Virus record (IMG/VR): IMGVR_UViG_3300009436_000031
Span: 1 to 51,174 of that record
Direction: 5' to 3' (one strand)
Length of the DNA: 51,174 nucleotides
Source: a virus
Both the position numbers and the translations under genes were made by a program. The notes beneath the pieces are model-generated. The model was given only the letters and a program-made list of their open reading frames with translations, did not search any database and had not been told where the DNA came from. Positions 35,247-45,035 of this stretch are shown in pieces. Each line of letters starts with the position of its first letter. Position 1 is the stretch's first letter.

Positions 35247-37868
35247 ATGAATAAATCAGATTTAAATAATGGTTGTACTAGTAGAGAAAGTTTTTTAAAA
35301 TCTGGTTATCAGATTATTGAAAATTCAAACGGTACAGTATCAATATATGACACAAATGGGGGGCCAATTACAACACATGAAAATAAAATGTGTTGTGAAT
35401 TTCTTGGTTATGAATTTGATATAAATAGTCAAAAATGTAAGTGGGGAACTTCTAATAATAATTCTAAAAAAGTTGAAAAATGTGAATTTAAACCACAAAT
35501 TTTAAGTTCTATAGACCAAGGTATTGTTGGTGGGCTTGCTGTTGGGGTTGATACAGAATATTGTTGTAATATACATAGTGTGTTTAATTATACACCAAGA
35601 GTTGATTTTTCTGGTATAATACATGAAGGTGAGTTCGATTTTGATAATTCTGAACCAATATATGAATTTTATTGGACAGGAAGACAATGTAGGGTTAGAG
35701 ATTATGTAGTTGATACTAATGATGATATTAAGTGTCCAGACATCCCAGAACTATTATTCTATAATCTAAATGATAATCTTGAAGAATCTGTAGTAAATGA
35801 TGATATTAGTCAAACTTGTTGTGAATCTTACAATGAATTTAATTTTATCACTAATAGTATAATTTTTTCAGATAACCCAAATTACAATACTAGCACTTAT
35901 AATAATTATGAATTTTATTGGGATATAGTTGGGGTTAACGGTAAATTTTGTAAAGTAAGAAAATTATCAGATGGTGTTGATGATACCGATGATGACACAG
36001 GTGGTGATACCGATGATGACACAGGTGGTGACACAGGTGGTGACATTAACTGTGATTTTGAACCATATAAAATAATAATTAATTCGGAAGATGGTAGTGG
36101 GACTAAATTTACATATGATGATAATGAAACTTGTAGTTTAAATATTTCGTTTGATTATTTATTTAAATACGATTGTTCTGATTTAGAAGATGCTATTACT
36201 GGTAATGTGGATGATAAAACACAAGTATTAATAACTCAAATTTTATTAGATATTTCAGAAAAAGAAGTTGAGATAAATAGGTTAACTAGTTTAATAAGAG
36301 AGTTTAATTTAAATATACCACCATATGTTATAGAGTGTGGTGATAAAAAATACTGCTTAACCGATGATGGTCTTAATGCCTGGTCAACAACACTTTCACC
36401 ACAAACATATCAGATTTGGTTAAATTCCAGGGGTAATAATATTAATGTGTATGGTTGTGATGATGTTAATAGTTTGGTTAATTCTGAACCTAGTAATGTA
36501 AGTTGGTATGAGGAAGATTGTGGATTTGATGTCTATGATAGGTTTATTTCATTTAATACTATAACTGAATATACACAACTTTTAAGAAGTGCTCAAAAAG
36601 TTTTATATACCTTACAAGCTGAGTTAGAAAAAATAACTGTAGGTGTAGTAGTTAATGGTAGTTGTAAAAATTACTTAGATGTGTTAGAATCTTTTGATGT
36701 GTCAATGAATTTAGATGTGACTGACACACAATTAAACCAGACCCTAAGTGTTTATACTGAAAATCTATTTAATATTGGTACTGGTAATTTATATAACCAT
36801 GTGAATAGTAATTCACCAAACACAGGGTTAATGATTAGTGGTAATAGTTGTGATTCAATTATAAAGATTTTAAATAATGATATTTACACACAATATTTAA
36901 TTAACAATCCACCAAAAACAAAAGAAGAGGAAGCTAATTTAGAAGTATTATTAGCTAATTGGTATAGCTCTTGTTGGTTAAGATTTGACTTAACAATAAG
37001 TGACCCAGAAATAATTTCTTTAATAAAAGGTAGGTTAATAAATATTAGCTTAACGGTTAATAATTCATGTTCTGATTTATCAATATTAATTGATAAAATA
37101 AGTATTGATAAAAGTTGTGAAAAGGTTGATAATATAGAGACTTACATATCTGAACCACCTAAATTTGAAATAGAAAAAATAATAGATAATAAAAAATCTT
37201 GGGTTTCTTACGATAAAAAGGATAATAGAGGTTTTTACTTAGAGGATAGAGTAACCGAATATGATGTTAATCATCATAAATTAGTCATTAACACTAAGGA
37301 GATTGATTTAGAATTAAAACCATCTAGTGGTATTGAAACCGATGTTTGGTGTTATATAAATGACAATCCAGATATATTAGGTTGTGAAATTAACCCAAGT
37401 GGTTTAACTGGTGATTGTTGTTGTATTGGAGACTTAATTGAACTTGATATTAACACCGACATTGACTTTTATAGTATTTTAGATGAAAATGTACCTAAAG
37501 ACTTTAAACCTATAGAAAATGAGTGTTTAAGGACCGAATGGGGTATTAGTGTTGAGGTTGGTTGTGAAATAGTTTACGAAAACATTTTTTATAGTGGTGA
37601 AACAATACCTAACAACCCAACAGTACCTGATTTATATCCCACAAATGTGGATTATCAGAATGAATTACAAGTGATAGCTAACGAATTAGGTTTAGACTAT
37701 AGTATTGATGGTAATATTGTAACGTTTACAGAAACCATAGATTGTGATGACCTATTAAAAAAAGGTCTTAAGATAGATTTTAAATTAGATATTTATGAAT
37801 TAGACTGTATACCAGATGAATGTACTGATTTAACTGGTTCAGTAATAACATATATAAAACCAGATTAA
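35247..37868 (+). CDS. Cysteine-rich fibre-like protein with tandem CC modules and an Asp/Gly/Thr repeat
   Basis: 873 residues. The first third has three similar modules beginning with a double cysteine and ending near an aromatic/Cys-x-Val-Arg pattern: CC near residue 49 (MCCEFLGYEF, CKWG), CC near 106 (YCCNIHSVFN, YEFYWTGRQCRVRD) and CC near 190 (TCCESYNEFN, YEFYWDIVG, FCKVRK). Then comes a short linker DTDDDTGGDTDDDTGGD (24-bp DNA repeat at 35982-36041), an alpha-helical middle (KEVEINRLTSLIREF) and a C-terminal beta part with CCCIGDLIEL. There is no signal peptide. It is likely an outer tail or fibre protein. Confidence 0.65.
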   Translation: MNKSDLNNGCTSRESFLKSGYQIIENSNGTVSIYDTNGGPITTHENKMCCEFLGYEFDINSQKCKWGTSNNNSKKVEKCEFKPQILSSIDQGIVGGLAVGVDTEYCCNIHSVFNYTPRVDFSGIIHEGEFDFDNSEPIYEFYWTGRQCRVRDYVVDTNDDIKCPDIPELLFYNLNDNLEESVVNDDISQTCCESYNEFNFITNSIIFSDNPNYNTSTYNNYEFYWDIVGVNGKFCKVRKLSDGVDDTDDDTGGDTDDDTGGDTGGDINCDFEPYKIIINSEDGSGTKFTYDDNETCSLNISFDYLFKYDCSDLEDAITGNVDDKTQVLITQILLDISEKEVEINRLTSLIREFNLNIPPYVIECGDKKYCLTDDGLNAWSTTLSPQTYQIWLNSRGNNINVYGCDDVNSLVNSEPSNVSWYEEDCGFDVYDRFISFNTITEYTQLLRSAQKVLYTLQAELEKITVGVVVNGSCKNYLDVLESFDVSMNLDVTDTQLNQTLSVYTENLFNIGTGNLYNHVNSNSPNTGLMISGNSCDSIIKILNNDIYTQYLINNPPKTKEEEANLEVLLANWYSSCWLRFDLTISDPEIISLIKGRLINISLTVNNSCSDLSILIDKISIDKSCEKVDNIETYISEPPKFEIEKIIDNKKSWVSYDKKDNRGFYLEDRVTEYDVNHHKLVINTKEIDLELKPSSGIETDVWCYINDNPDILGCEINPSGLTGDCCCIGDLIELDINTDIDFYSILDENVPKDFKPIENECLRTEWGISVEVGCEIVYENIFYSGETIPNNPTVPDLYPTNVDYQNELQVIANELGLDYSIDGNIVTFTETIDCDDLLKKGLKIDFKLDIYELDCIPDECTDLTGSVITYIKPD
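35982..36041 (+). repeat. 24-bp tandem repeat, 2.5 copies, coding for DTDDDTGG
   Basis: GATACCGATGATGACACAGG plus TGGT occurs at 35982-36005 and again at 36006-36029, followed by a partial copy to 36041. The unit length is a multiple of three, so copy-number change would lengthen or shorten an Asp/Gly/Thr linker without shifting the frame. Confidence 0.88.
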
Positions 37869-40003
37869 TGAATAAAGTAATAATAATAAGTTTAGTAGAT
37901 ACGGGTAATAGACCGTTAACAACGCCATTCACATTGTATGGTGATTTAGATAATTTTGTAAACCCTTTATTGACTGGTATTGTATTATCGGATTTGATTG
38001 ATGAAAATACCCCATACTTTGTTTCAATACCAGAAGGTGTTACAATATTAAGGTTGATAGATACAATTAATGACTGTTATATTGATTTACCTATAAGTGA
38101 GGTTGATTTTTGTGGTGTAGCTAATTTTGATTTTTCAGAAGCTAACACTTCCTTAATTGGTAGAATAGATGTTGGTGATTTGTTAAGTAATAATCAAGGT
38201 CTTACTGATTATAGAATATATTGGTATAATGAAAACGATGAGGTTTCTTATATTTCAGGTTTCGGTGATGAGTTTACACCATATTCATTCACACACCCAT
38301 TAATAGGTGTTAATTCTATTTTCGCACAGGCTGGTACCTATAACCCAGTTATTGATAAGGTTAGAATTGATGGTGTTAATTACTCACAAAGTGGTGATAC
38401 CTTTGAACCAATTCCAGTTAATGTGGAGGATTGTTTAGATAATTATACAGTTTTAGTAGATGCTTTTAATTGTGATAATGGGGTTAACACAGATAAACCT
38501 GATGCAAATAAAGGTGAATATGACCATAGAATACAATTCCAAGCTCAAACTAACGGTTCATCCCCAACAGCACTTGATGGTACTTTTGATTTAGATGAAA
38601 ACATTGATTATTTTGCTTGGGCTTTTAAAGGTGAGTTAATACCAGATACAATAAAATTAACATTTGTAGGTGATAATTATGTTGACCCAATAGGTTTAGA
38701 CTTTATTGATATTGGTAAACAAAATTCATCTTCGGATTTTAGTACTTTACCATATTTATTTAATTCACAAACATTTTACTATAAAATTATTAATCTAGAA
38801 AATTTTAATAGGAGTCCAAACGATAAAATAATAATTGAAGTCATACCAAACCAAAATAATATTGAAACTAATTGGGATTTATTTTTCACATGTTTAGATG
38901 ATTATAATACTAACACATGTATTGATTTTCAAAATGGTTTTAAAAAATTAAACCAACAAACATTCCAATTTTTCCCAACAAATAATTGTGGGGGTTATCG
39001 TTTTTTAATGGACTGGGAATTATGCGAATACATTCTATCAGAATCTTTTAAATATGGGATAATAGGTCAACGTTCAAGAAATTTTTGGAATTTTACAGAT
39101 TCACAATTTGATTGTTTAACTGATGTTATACAATCTGGGTCACTAATTTGTGAAACAATTAATGAATATAATTTTAAAAAGGTTGGAAATAAATATACGT
39201 TTACATTCACAGATGAAACGGATTTCCAAAATTATTATGGTAGAATGGTTAGTAATATTAACCATGCTTGGGATAGTCAAAACCCACCAACAAGTGATAC
39301 AGCCCCATATTATGGGTATGTTCAATTTACTTTTGCCACAGATGAAACACAACCATGTGGGGATAACCAATCTTATAATTTTTTATTCTTCAATGCTGGT
39401 TCAGAACATATTAGTGGTACTACAACAAATGGTGATTATTTTTTTGAAATAACATGTAAAACTATGGTTAACGAGTATGTTGGTCCTTGTGAGTGTGATA
39501 TAAATGTTAATAGCGGAGTTTCTGTTGGTAATAATTGGCAAGATATTGGTGATTTTGATAATACATATACTTTTGGGTCCCACTACACTTACATTCAATC
39601 CAATAAACTATTAGGTCCGCAAAATACTCAAAATAATTTCCCTTTAGTAGGTTTGGTAAATCTTGGTATTGGTGTTAACTCATTTACATATATTACAGAA
39701 CCCTTTAATTTAGGTTCTATTACCCCAGATTTACCAAACTTGAATAGTAGTAACTTACCTAACGGTTTTATAATAAATAGTGAAATACTTTATGGTGGGT
39801 CTGTGAGTGAATGTTTACTTGGTTATTATAAAGTTGAAGTGTTAACTAGCCCATTAGAGTTAAGTGATTTTGAATTATATGCTTTATTACCAGATGTTAA
39901 TGGTATTTATGATGAAAACACTGGTACTTATGAATTAATTTATAGGGCCCCTTATTCAGACCCAACAAATGGTACAATAATTAACCCTAATTATTTTATT
40001 TAA
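37868..40003 (+). CDS. Tail fibre-like or adhesin-like structural protein, unrecognised
   Basis: 711 residues, beginning in a TAATG overlap with the previous stop. It has repeated beta-rich blocks and conserved-looking aromatic pairs, for example TDYRIYWYNENDEV, FNSQTFYYKIINLENFNR, SQSFKYGIIG-type strands and CGGYRFLMDWELCEYIL near residue 380. Ends with a beta-rich YKVEVL...YELIYRAPYSDP. Cysteines are frequent but the CC modules of the previous protein are not repeated. Position next to fibre-type genes favours a host-contact role; no binding motif can be named. Confidence 0.65.
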   Translation: MNKVIIISLVDTGNRPLTTPFTLYGDLDNFVNPLLTGIVLSDLIDENTPYFVSIPEGVTILRLIDTINDCYIDLPISEVDFCGVANFDFSEANTSLIGRIDVGDLLSNNQGLTDYRIYWYNENDEVSYISGFGDEFTPYSFTHPLIGVNSIFAQAGTYNPVIDKVRIDGVNYSQSGDTFEPIPVNVEDCLDNYTVLVDAFNCDNGVNTDKPDANKGEYDHRIQFQAQTNGSSPTALDGTFDLDENIDYFAWAFKGELIPDTIKLTFVGDNYVDPIGLDFIDIGKQNSSSDFSTLPYLFNSQTFYYKIINLENFNRSPNDKIIIEVIPNQNNIETNWDLFFTCLDDYNTNTCIDFQNGFKKLNQQTFQFFPTNNCGGYRFLMDWELCEYILSESFKYGIIGQRSRNFWNFTDSQFDCLTDVIQSGSLICETINEYNFKKVGNKYTFTFTDETDFQNYYGRMVSNINHAWDSQNPPTSDTAPYYGYVQFTFATDETQPCGDNQSYNFLFFNAGSEHISGTTTNGDYFFEITCKTMVNEYVGPCECDINVNSGVSVGNNWQDIGDFDNTYTFGSHYTYIQSNKLLGPQNTQNNFPLVGLVNLGIGVNSFTYITEPFNLGSITPDLPNLNSSNLPNGFIINSEILYGGSVSECLLGYYKVEVLTSPLELSDFELYALLPDVNGIYDENTGTYELIYRAPYSDPTNGTIINPNYFI

Positions 40004-40014
40004 TTATGGTATTA

Positions 40015-40022
40015 TATTTATA
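40015..40022 (+). promoter_or_regulatory. Candidate late promoter, TATTTATA
   Basis: TATTTATATAAAAAGTAAAA starts 21 nt before the ATG at 40036. Motif, A-rich tail and distance agree with 136 and 21186. Confidence 0.45.
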
Positions 40023-40035
40023 TAAAAAGTAAAAT

Positions 40036-40674
40036 ATGTCAGATGAAATTAAAATAACCAGTGTTAGTGTGAATGTCTTTAAGTATTCACACACACAATG
40101 TGGTGACACTTGTATAAGTTTAAACGATTTAATTGAAATTGATTTATCAGATATTGAGAGTAAGGATGAATTTATTAAAGTTTTAAATTCACAACTAATT
40201 GATGTTAAGAATAGGCAAACTTTAGGAGCATACCCAACGCTTAGGATGTTATATGATAGGTATAATTTACATCCATTAGACTTCACAAACGTGGATAGTT
40301 CTAGGTTTGATTATTTTGATATGGATAATTTTGGTAGTGCTGTTGGTAACTATTGGGTTGATTTAATTGAACAAGTTGTTCCGTCCACTACTATTTGGAA
40401 AGCTAATTATGTTTATGGTAATACGGCTTTTGACCAACAAGTTTATAAATATAAGTCTTATACAACTCATTTTTGTGAAGACCCTAGTAGATATTACCCA
40501 TTTAATTCTATTAGTAATAATCAAGACGTGTCAGTAACTATAGAAAATATTAGTGAAAATGTATTTAATGATGAATCTACAACTTGTAGTGGGGTTTGGT
40601 TAATGGAAAATAAAGGTGGTAGTGAGTTTATTGGGACTGTTACCGAATCAGGTTACTTTTATAATAGAAGTTAA
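40036..40674 (+). CDS. Tail structural protein (GNYWVDLIEQ motif)
   Basis: 212 residues. The middle GSAVGNYWVDLIEQVVPSTT, then IWKANYVYGNTAFDQQVYKY (residues about 97-136), is a pattern I recall from structural proteins near the tail genes of other large phages of this group, without a proven role. The N-terminus has a cysteine pair QCGDTCIS. It follows a candidate late promoter and precedes a small gene and a fibre-like gene, so it is probably a virion component. Confidence 0.65.
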   Translation: MSDEIKITSVSVNVFKYSHTQCGDTCISLNDLIEIDLSDIESKDEFIKVLNSQLIDVKNRQTLGAYPTLRMLYDRYNLHPLDFTNVDSSRFDYFDMDNFGSAVGNYWVDLIEQVVPSTTIWKANYVYGNTAFDQQVYKYKSYTTHFCEDPSRYYPFNSISNNQDVSVTIENISENVFNDESTTCSGVWLMENKGGSEFIGTVTESGYFYNRS

Positions 40675-40691
40675 ATAAAAAATATAATATT

Positions 40692-40934
40692 ATGTCATTA
40701 TTAATTAAAAATGTAAAAGGTGAAATTTTAGAAGATTTAGAGGTTAAAGTTAATATTTTAAAAAAAATAGAATCTAAATTTGGATATTCAGACTGGTTCA
40801 AAATAGGCACTCTTGAAGTTTTTTTACAAGATTATACTAAAGTTTTAAGTGTTGAAGAAATTGGCACGACAAATAATAAAGGTTTATCGATTAACAAAAA
40901 TAAAGATTTTACTGAAATAGAAATATCATATTAA
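40692..40934 (+). CDS. Small hypothetical protein in the tail operon
   Basis: 80 residues, not recognised. The start MSLLIKNVKGEILEDLEVKV is beta-like, followed by the amphipathic NILKKIESKFGYSDWFKIGT. The stop overlaps the next start in a TAATG junction, which supports translation. The start has the A/T-rich leader common to all genes here, and no ribosome-binding motif. It may be a small assembly or connector protein. Confidence 0.65.
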   Translation: MSLLIKNVKGEILEDLEVKVNILKKIESKFGYSDWFKIGTLEVFLQDYTKVLSVEEIGTTNNKGLSINKNKDFTEIEISY

Positions 40935-42814
40935 TGAGTACACAAGATAAAATATATAATCAAAATGGTAATTTACTTAGGAATTTAACAAAACCTATTA
41001 GTAGTAGTTCAGATATATGCGTATTTAAATCCCCAGTATTTAATGTTACTGGTGCTAATAAGATAGAATGTGATGAAATTTTTTTCAACGTAAATTCAAT
41101 AAGGTTTAGTTCACTAAAAAAAAGTATTCAAGAATGTTTAGCTGAAAATGTGTTAAATTCTTCATGTATTAGTAAAACAGCTTGGTTTGGGAATATTTAT
41201 GAAGATGATAAACTAGTTTATAGTAATGAAATAACGTCAAGTGATACATTTAATGGTTCTTCACCCACCCTAATCGAGTTAAATGATTTTTTAAATTTAG
41301 CCTTCACCAATTTAGGTTACAACTACACCACAAGTGGTGTTTTATATTACATAAATCAAATAAATTCAGCAAGTAATTTTAAAATTGAAATTTCAACAAA
41401 TGTAAGTTTTAATATGAGTAATTCTGGTTGTAATTCAACAACACCCTTTACTGGGGATTGTGATGTTAGTGATGTTGTTGTGGATTTAGATTTTAATGGT
41501 AAAACTATTAACGATTTGAATATTTATGAAATTACAGATGATGTTAATATACCACTAGAATTTAATTTTACGGATAATATTGAAGAGTTTATCAATAATG
41601 ATGTTAAATTTAGGTATGAGTTATATAAATTTAATGACGTTTTAAATGTATTTGATAATAAATCTATTTATACTTCAGATATATACCTTTGGGATGATAT
41701 TAGTGGGACTAGTGGCCTTACGGAAACTATAGATGGTAATTCACTACCATTAGATGGTGATTTCTTAGTTAAGGGTTATTTCACACATAATGTTTGTACT
41801 GAATTTGGTAATTTAATGAATATGTCATATACAACATCAGTAAATAAAAATGGTGATAAATATCAATTATATGATTCAAACAAGGATTACTATTTTACTG
41901 CATTTAGTAAAGTGGAAAAACCTATTATAGAATCTACGGAAGAAAAAGCTAATGAATTAGGTTCATTAACTCAGTTAAGTATTATTCTTGATGGACAAAC
42001 AAATGAGTTTAGATTTCCTAGGAGTGAGGGTGATGTTATATTAACACTTAACGGTTTAGTATTATCCCCAGGGATAGATTATACATTTAAATTAATAGAA
42101 TTAACGAGTTCTACAAAAACACTAGTCACTTTAAATGGTGGGTCAGTAGAAGGTGATGTATTAACATTTATTTATACAAATAATTCACTTAATCAAGTTA
42201 CAAATAATTTAAAAAATGATACTATTGATATTGTAGGTATAATACAAAGTGGTGTTACAGATGGTGAGGGTGATAATTTGGTTTATTATAACACTGAAAA
42301 TAAAAAATATGAAGTATTTTTAGAATTAAAACCTATTAACTTTAACGATACATTTTTAACACTAAATGGTGTTACATTATCTAATGGTATTGACTATTAC
42401 CAATCGGTTAGTAACCCAAAAAGATTGATAATGGAAGGTGACTTAGTTGTAGGTGATTTAATAAACGTATATTATAACGCAAATATAGTTGATAGTAATG
42501 TTTCTTCAGATGAAATTTTAGTCTCTTGGAACATAATTACCGCACCACAAAAAAATAATGGTAAATTTTACTTACAATTAAGTATTGATGAAGAATTTAA
42601 CACAATAATAAATGAAGTGACCAATGATTACACTATTGGTAGAGTTAGTTATAGTAATACTTTAAGTTTATCTGGTAATGCTGGTGATTTACTTTATTAT
42701 AGGGTTAAGAATGAAAAAAGGTTCGTTGATGTATGTGGTAATCCGATAGTTAGTACTGATTTTAGTGATACCGTTAAAATAACATTAGAAACAAATGGAA
42801 TAAATTCCTACTAA
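40934..42814 (+). CDS. Fibre-type structural protein with two LNG-GIDY modules
   Basis: 626 residues. Two similar modules lie in the second half: residues about 366-417 (DVILTLNGLVLSPGIDYTF ... VEGDVLTFIYTN) and about 473-515 (DTFLTLNGVTLSNGIDYYQ ... VVGDLINVYYN). This LNG...GxDY...L..GD pattern is common in tail-fibre and short-fibre proteins of T4-like phages. The C-terminus (ILVSWNIITAPQKNNGKFYL) looks like a fibronectin-III-type beta-sandwich. The first half is beta-rich with scattered cysteines. It starts in a TAATG junction and probably forms part of the distal tail. Confidence 0.7.
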   Translation: MSTQDKIYNQNGNLLRNLTKPISSSSDICVFKSPVFNVTGANKIECDEIFFNVNSIRFSSLKKSIQECLAENVLNSSCISKTAWFGNIYEDDKLVYSNEITSSDTFNGSSPTLIELNDFLNLAFTNLGYNYTTSGVLYYINQINSASNFKIEISTNVSFNMSNSGCNSTTPFTGDCDVSDVVVDLDFNGKTINDLNIYEITDDVNIPLEFNFTDNIEEFINNDVKFRYELYKFNDVLNVFDNKSIYTSDIYLWDDISGTSGLTETIDGNSLPLDGDFLVKGYFTHNVCTEFGNLMNMSYTTSVNKNGDKYQLYDSNKDYYFTAFSKVEKPIIESTEEKANELGSLTQLSIILDGQTNEFRFPRSEGDVILTLNGLVLSPGIDYTFKLIELTSSTKTLVTLNGGSVEGDVLTFIYTNNSLNQVTNNLKNDTIDIVGIIQSGVTDGEGDNLVYYNTENKKYEVFLELKPINFNDTFLTLNGVTLSNGIDYYQSVSNPKRLIMEGDLVVGDLINVYYNANIVDSNVSSDEILVSWNIITAPQKNNGKFYLQLSIDEEFNTIINEVTNDYTIGRVSYSNTLSLSGNAGDLLYYRVKNEKRFVDVCGNPIVSTDFSDTVKITLETNGINSY

Positions 42815-42829
42815 TTATTTACTTCTAAG

Positions 42830-42837
42830 TATTTATT
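42830..42837 (+). promoter_or_regulatory. Candidate late promoter, TATTTATT
   Basis: AAGTATTTATTAGTAAAATA starts 39 nt (motif) before the ATG at 42869. The AAGTATTTATTA context is the same as at 11480-11491 and 101-111. Confidence 0.4.
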
Positions 42838-42868
42838 AGTAAAATAAGAATATAAAATATTTTCATAT

Positions 42869-45034
42869 ATGAGTTACATAATTAATAACGCAAGTGCATT
42901 TGTTAATATAAAATTAACAGAAAATGGTAGGCAAAAATTAGCCCAAGGGAAACTTAACTTCAATTCTTGGGGTATAGGTGATTCTGAAATAAATTACGAT
43001 AGAGAAAGTACCAATGATAATAATCAAGGTGATATTTCATTATCTGGTTATAGTAGGGTTTTAAGGCCGTTTGATAGACAACCTAATATAAAGTACCCTA
43101 TTAGTTCAAATACAACTATTAATGGTTTAAATACACTTACAACTAGTCAAATTAACACTATAAAGGCTATTGTTAATAACAAGGCTGAGGATAGAGGTTT
43201 TTTTGGTAAAGACAATACTAGTTATACAACACTTAGTGGTTCTACTTATATTAAAGATAGTGGTACTATTAATTCTTCTGAAATTAACGGTACCAATACA
43301 TTAATTATTGGTGATGGTATCAATTATGAGATTGGTGATATGTTATTATTAAAATTAAGTAACGATACTGTTGGAATATTAGATGAGTTCACTAATACTA
43401 TCCCAGTACCTAATTTATGGTTTAAGATACAATCTAAAAGTACAACAAATACATTAGATGATACAGTAACACTAGATAGAGATTTACCTAATAATGGTTC
43501 TACATCAAGTACTAGTCAATTTATAATTTACACTGGTGATGATATAACTAATGGTTTTGGTTATGAAGAAAGTACTCCTTATTGGAATACCAATACATTA
43601 TCATTTGCAGCAAATTGTGATGTTTCTTGTGGTGACATTCCTATTTGGAACATGAATACTGTTTGGTCAGAAAACCTTGCTGGTATGAATGAAACTGGGA
43701 TTAATACATCTCCAACAACACCAAATGAAAATTATGAAAAGTTTGGTTCAAATGACTTTTTAGGTCAAAAATACCCATATTTTGAATATAAATCAGTACC
43801 TACTGATTCTACAGTTCAGTTAAATGAGTGTGGTGTACCAGAATTACCTGGACAATCTATTATAGACCCAACAAAGAAATCAATATCAATACTACATTAT
43901 ACTAATAATACAATTTCTAACTTTTATGGTGAATTTTTATATATTAATGATGATAATGATAAGAATGTTAGGTTAAGGTTACCAGACTTAATGTATCATA
44001 GAAGAGACTTTTCAACAGAGGAAGGTGTAGTTATGGGTATGGATTTTGTAACATCTGGTACTATTAGTACAGTTGGTGTTAGTGATATAGAATATGTTAA
44101 TTTATATGAAGATTCTACAATGGTTTCAGATGAACCTAGGGTTGTAGGTAGAGTTTTTCCACAGTTAAAAACAATTATTTTTGATGATGATGAAATAATT
44201 GCAGCAATGTCTTATAAGTCTAATAGAAATTGGACTTTACCACCATTATCATCTACATTAGTAAGTTCATCTGCTGGGTCAAGTGGTGGTATGTTAGGTG
44301 TTAATGATACAATTTATATTAGTTATACATTTGAAAATACTAGTGGTGATGGTTTAATGACTACATTACCATGTCAATATTATACAAAATTAACTAACAA
44401 TACCACAACAAGTAAGGATGTTTTATTTAAGTTAGATGATATTGATTTATTACCTTACATGAGAAAAGAGGAAAAAGGTACTTATGATGGGATGGGATTC
44501 TCAGCTAAAGAATTTAAAGTAATATATCAAGTAGTTAAAGATATTAATGAAAGACCATCAGCTGATGCTTGGAGAGTTGTTGATTTTACTTCCACAAATA
44601 TTACATCATCAGCGGGAGAATCAATTGACCCTAAATTATTAGAAAATCAAAACCCTTTAGTTAATGGTTTTCTAATTGATACTAATACTACAAGTAGTAC
44701 ATTTGATATTATCGAATCTTTAAGAATGGCAACAAATAGTTCACCAGATTCATTACAATTTGGTGATGAAAGGTTTTTTTACGGAAATGTAGAGACTTAT
44801 ATTGGTGCTAGTATATTTAAAACGGTATTTAATATTAATATTTCTGGTGACCAATTTAAGATATCTTCTAACCCAACTAGGTTAAATAGTGACAATAATC
44901 CACCAGATATAAGAGTTACTGAAGTTGGTATTTACGATGACACTAACACGTTGGTTATGGTTGGTAAACTTAGTAAACCAGTTAAATTAACATCTGGTAA
45001 CACAATTATGATAGAATTAAGTATAGACTTTTAA
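42869..45034 (+). CDS. Tail fibre-like protein, long paralogue
   Basis: 721 residues. The N-terminus (VNIKLTENGRQKLAQGKLNF, GIGDSEINYD) and the C-terminus (DIRVTEVGIYDDTNTLVMVG, then KLSKPV and a final ELSIDF) match those of the next gene, showing that both descend from one ancestor. The LT-x-x-G-R-x-K-L-A start and the T-E-V-G-I-Y-D end recall the N-terminal attachment domain of phage tail-fibre/collar proteins. The central 500 residues differ and carry beta-rich sequence with Cys pairs (NCDVSCGDIP). It probably attaches to the baseplate at one end. Host specificity would lie in the variable centre. Confidence 0.72.
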   Translation: MSYIINNASAFVNIKLTENGRQKLAQGKLNFNSWGIGDSEINYDRESTNDNNQGDISLSGYSRVLRPFDRQPNIKYPISSNTTINGLNTLTTSQINTIKAIVNNKAEDRGFFGKDNTSYTTLSGSTYIKDSGTINSSEINGTNTLIIGDGINYEIGDMLLLKLSNDTVGILDEFTNTIPVPNLWFKIQSKSTTNTLDDTVTLDRDLPNNGSTSSTSQFIIYTGDDITNGFGYEESTPYWNTNTLSFAANCDVSCGDIPIWNMNTVWSENLAGMNETGINTSPTTPNENYEKFGSNDFLGQKYPYFEYKSVPTDSTVQLNECGVPELPGQSIIDPTKKSISILHYTNNTISNFYGEFLYINDDNDKNVRLRLPDLMYHRRDFSTEEGVVMGMDFVTSGTISTVGVSDIEYVNLYEDSTMVSDEPRVVGRVFPQLKTIIFDDDEIIAAMSYKSNRNWTLPPLSSTLVSSSAGSSGGMLGVNDTIYISYTFENTSGDGLMTTLPCQYYTKLTNNTTTSKDVLFKLDDIDLLPYMRKEEKGTYDGMGFSAKEFKVIYQVVKDINERPSADAWRVVDFTSTNITSSAGESIDPKLLENQNPLVNGFLIDTNTTSSTFDIIESLRMATNSSPDSLQFGDERFFYGNVETYIGASIFKTVFNINISGDQFKISSNPTRLNSDNNPPDIRVTEVGIYDDTNTLVMVGKLSKPVKLTSGNTIMIELSIDF

Positions 45035-45035
45035 T

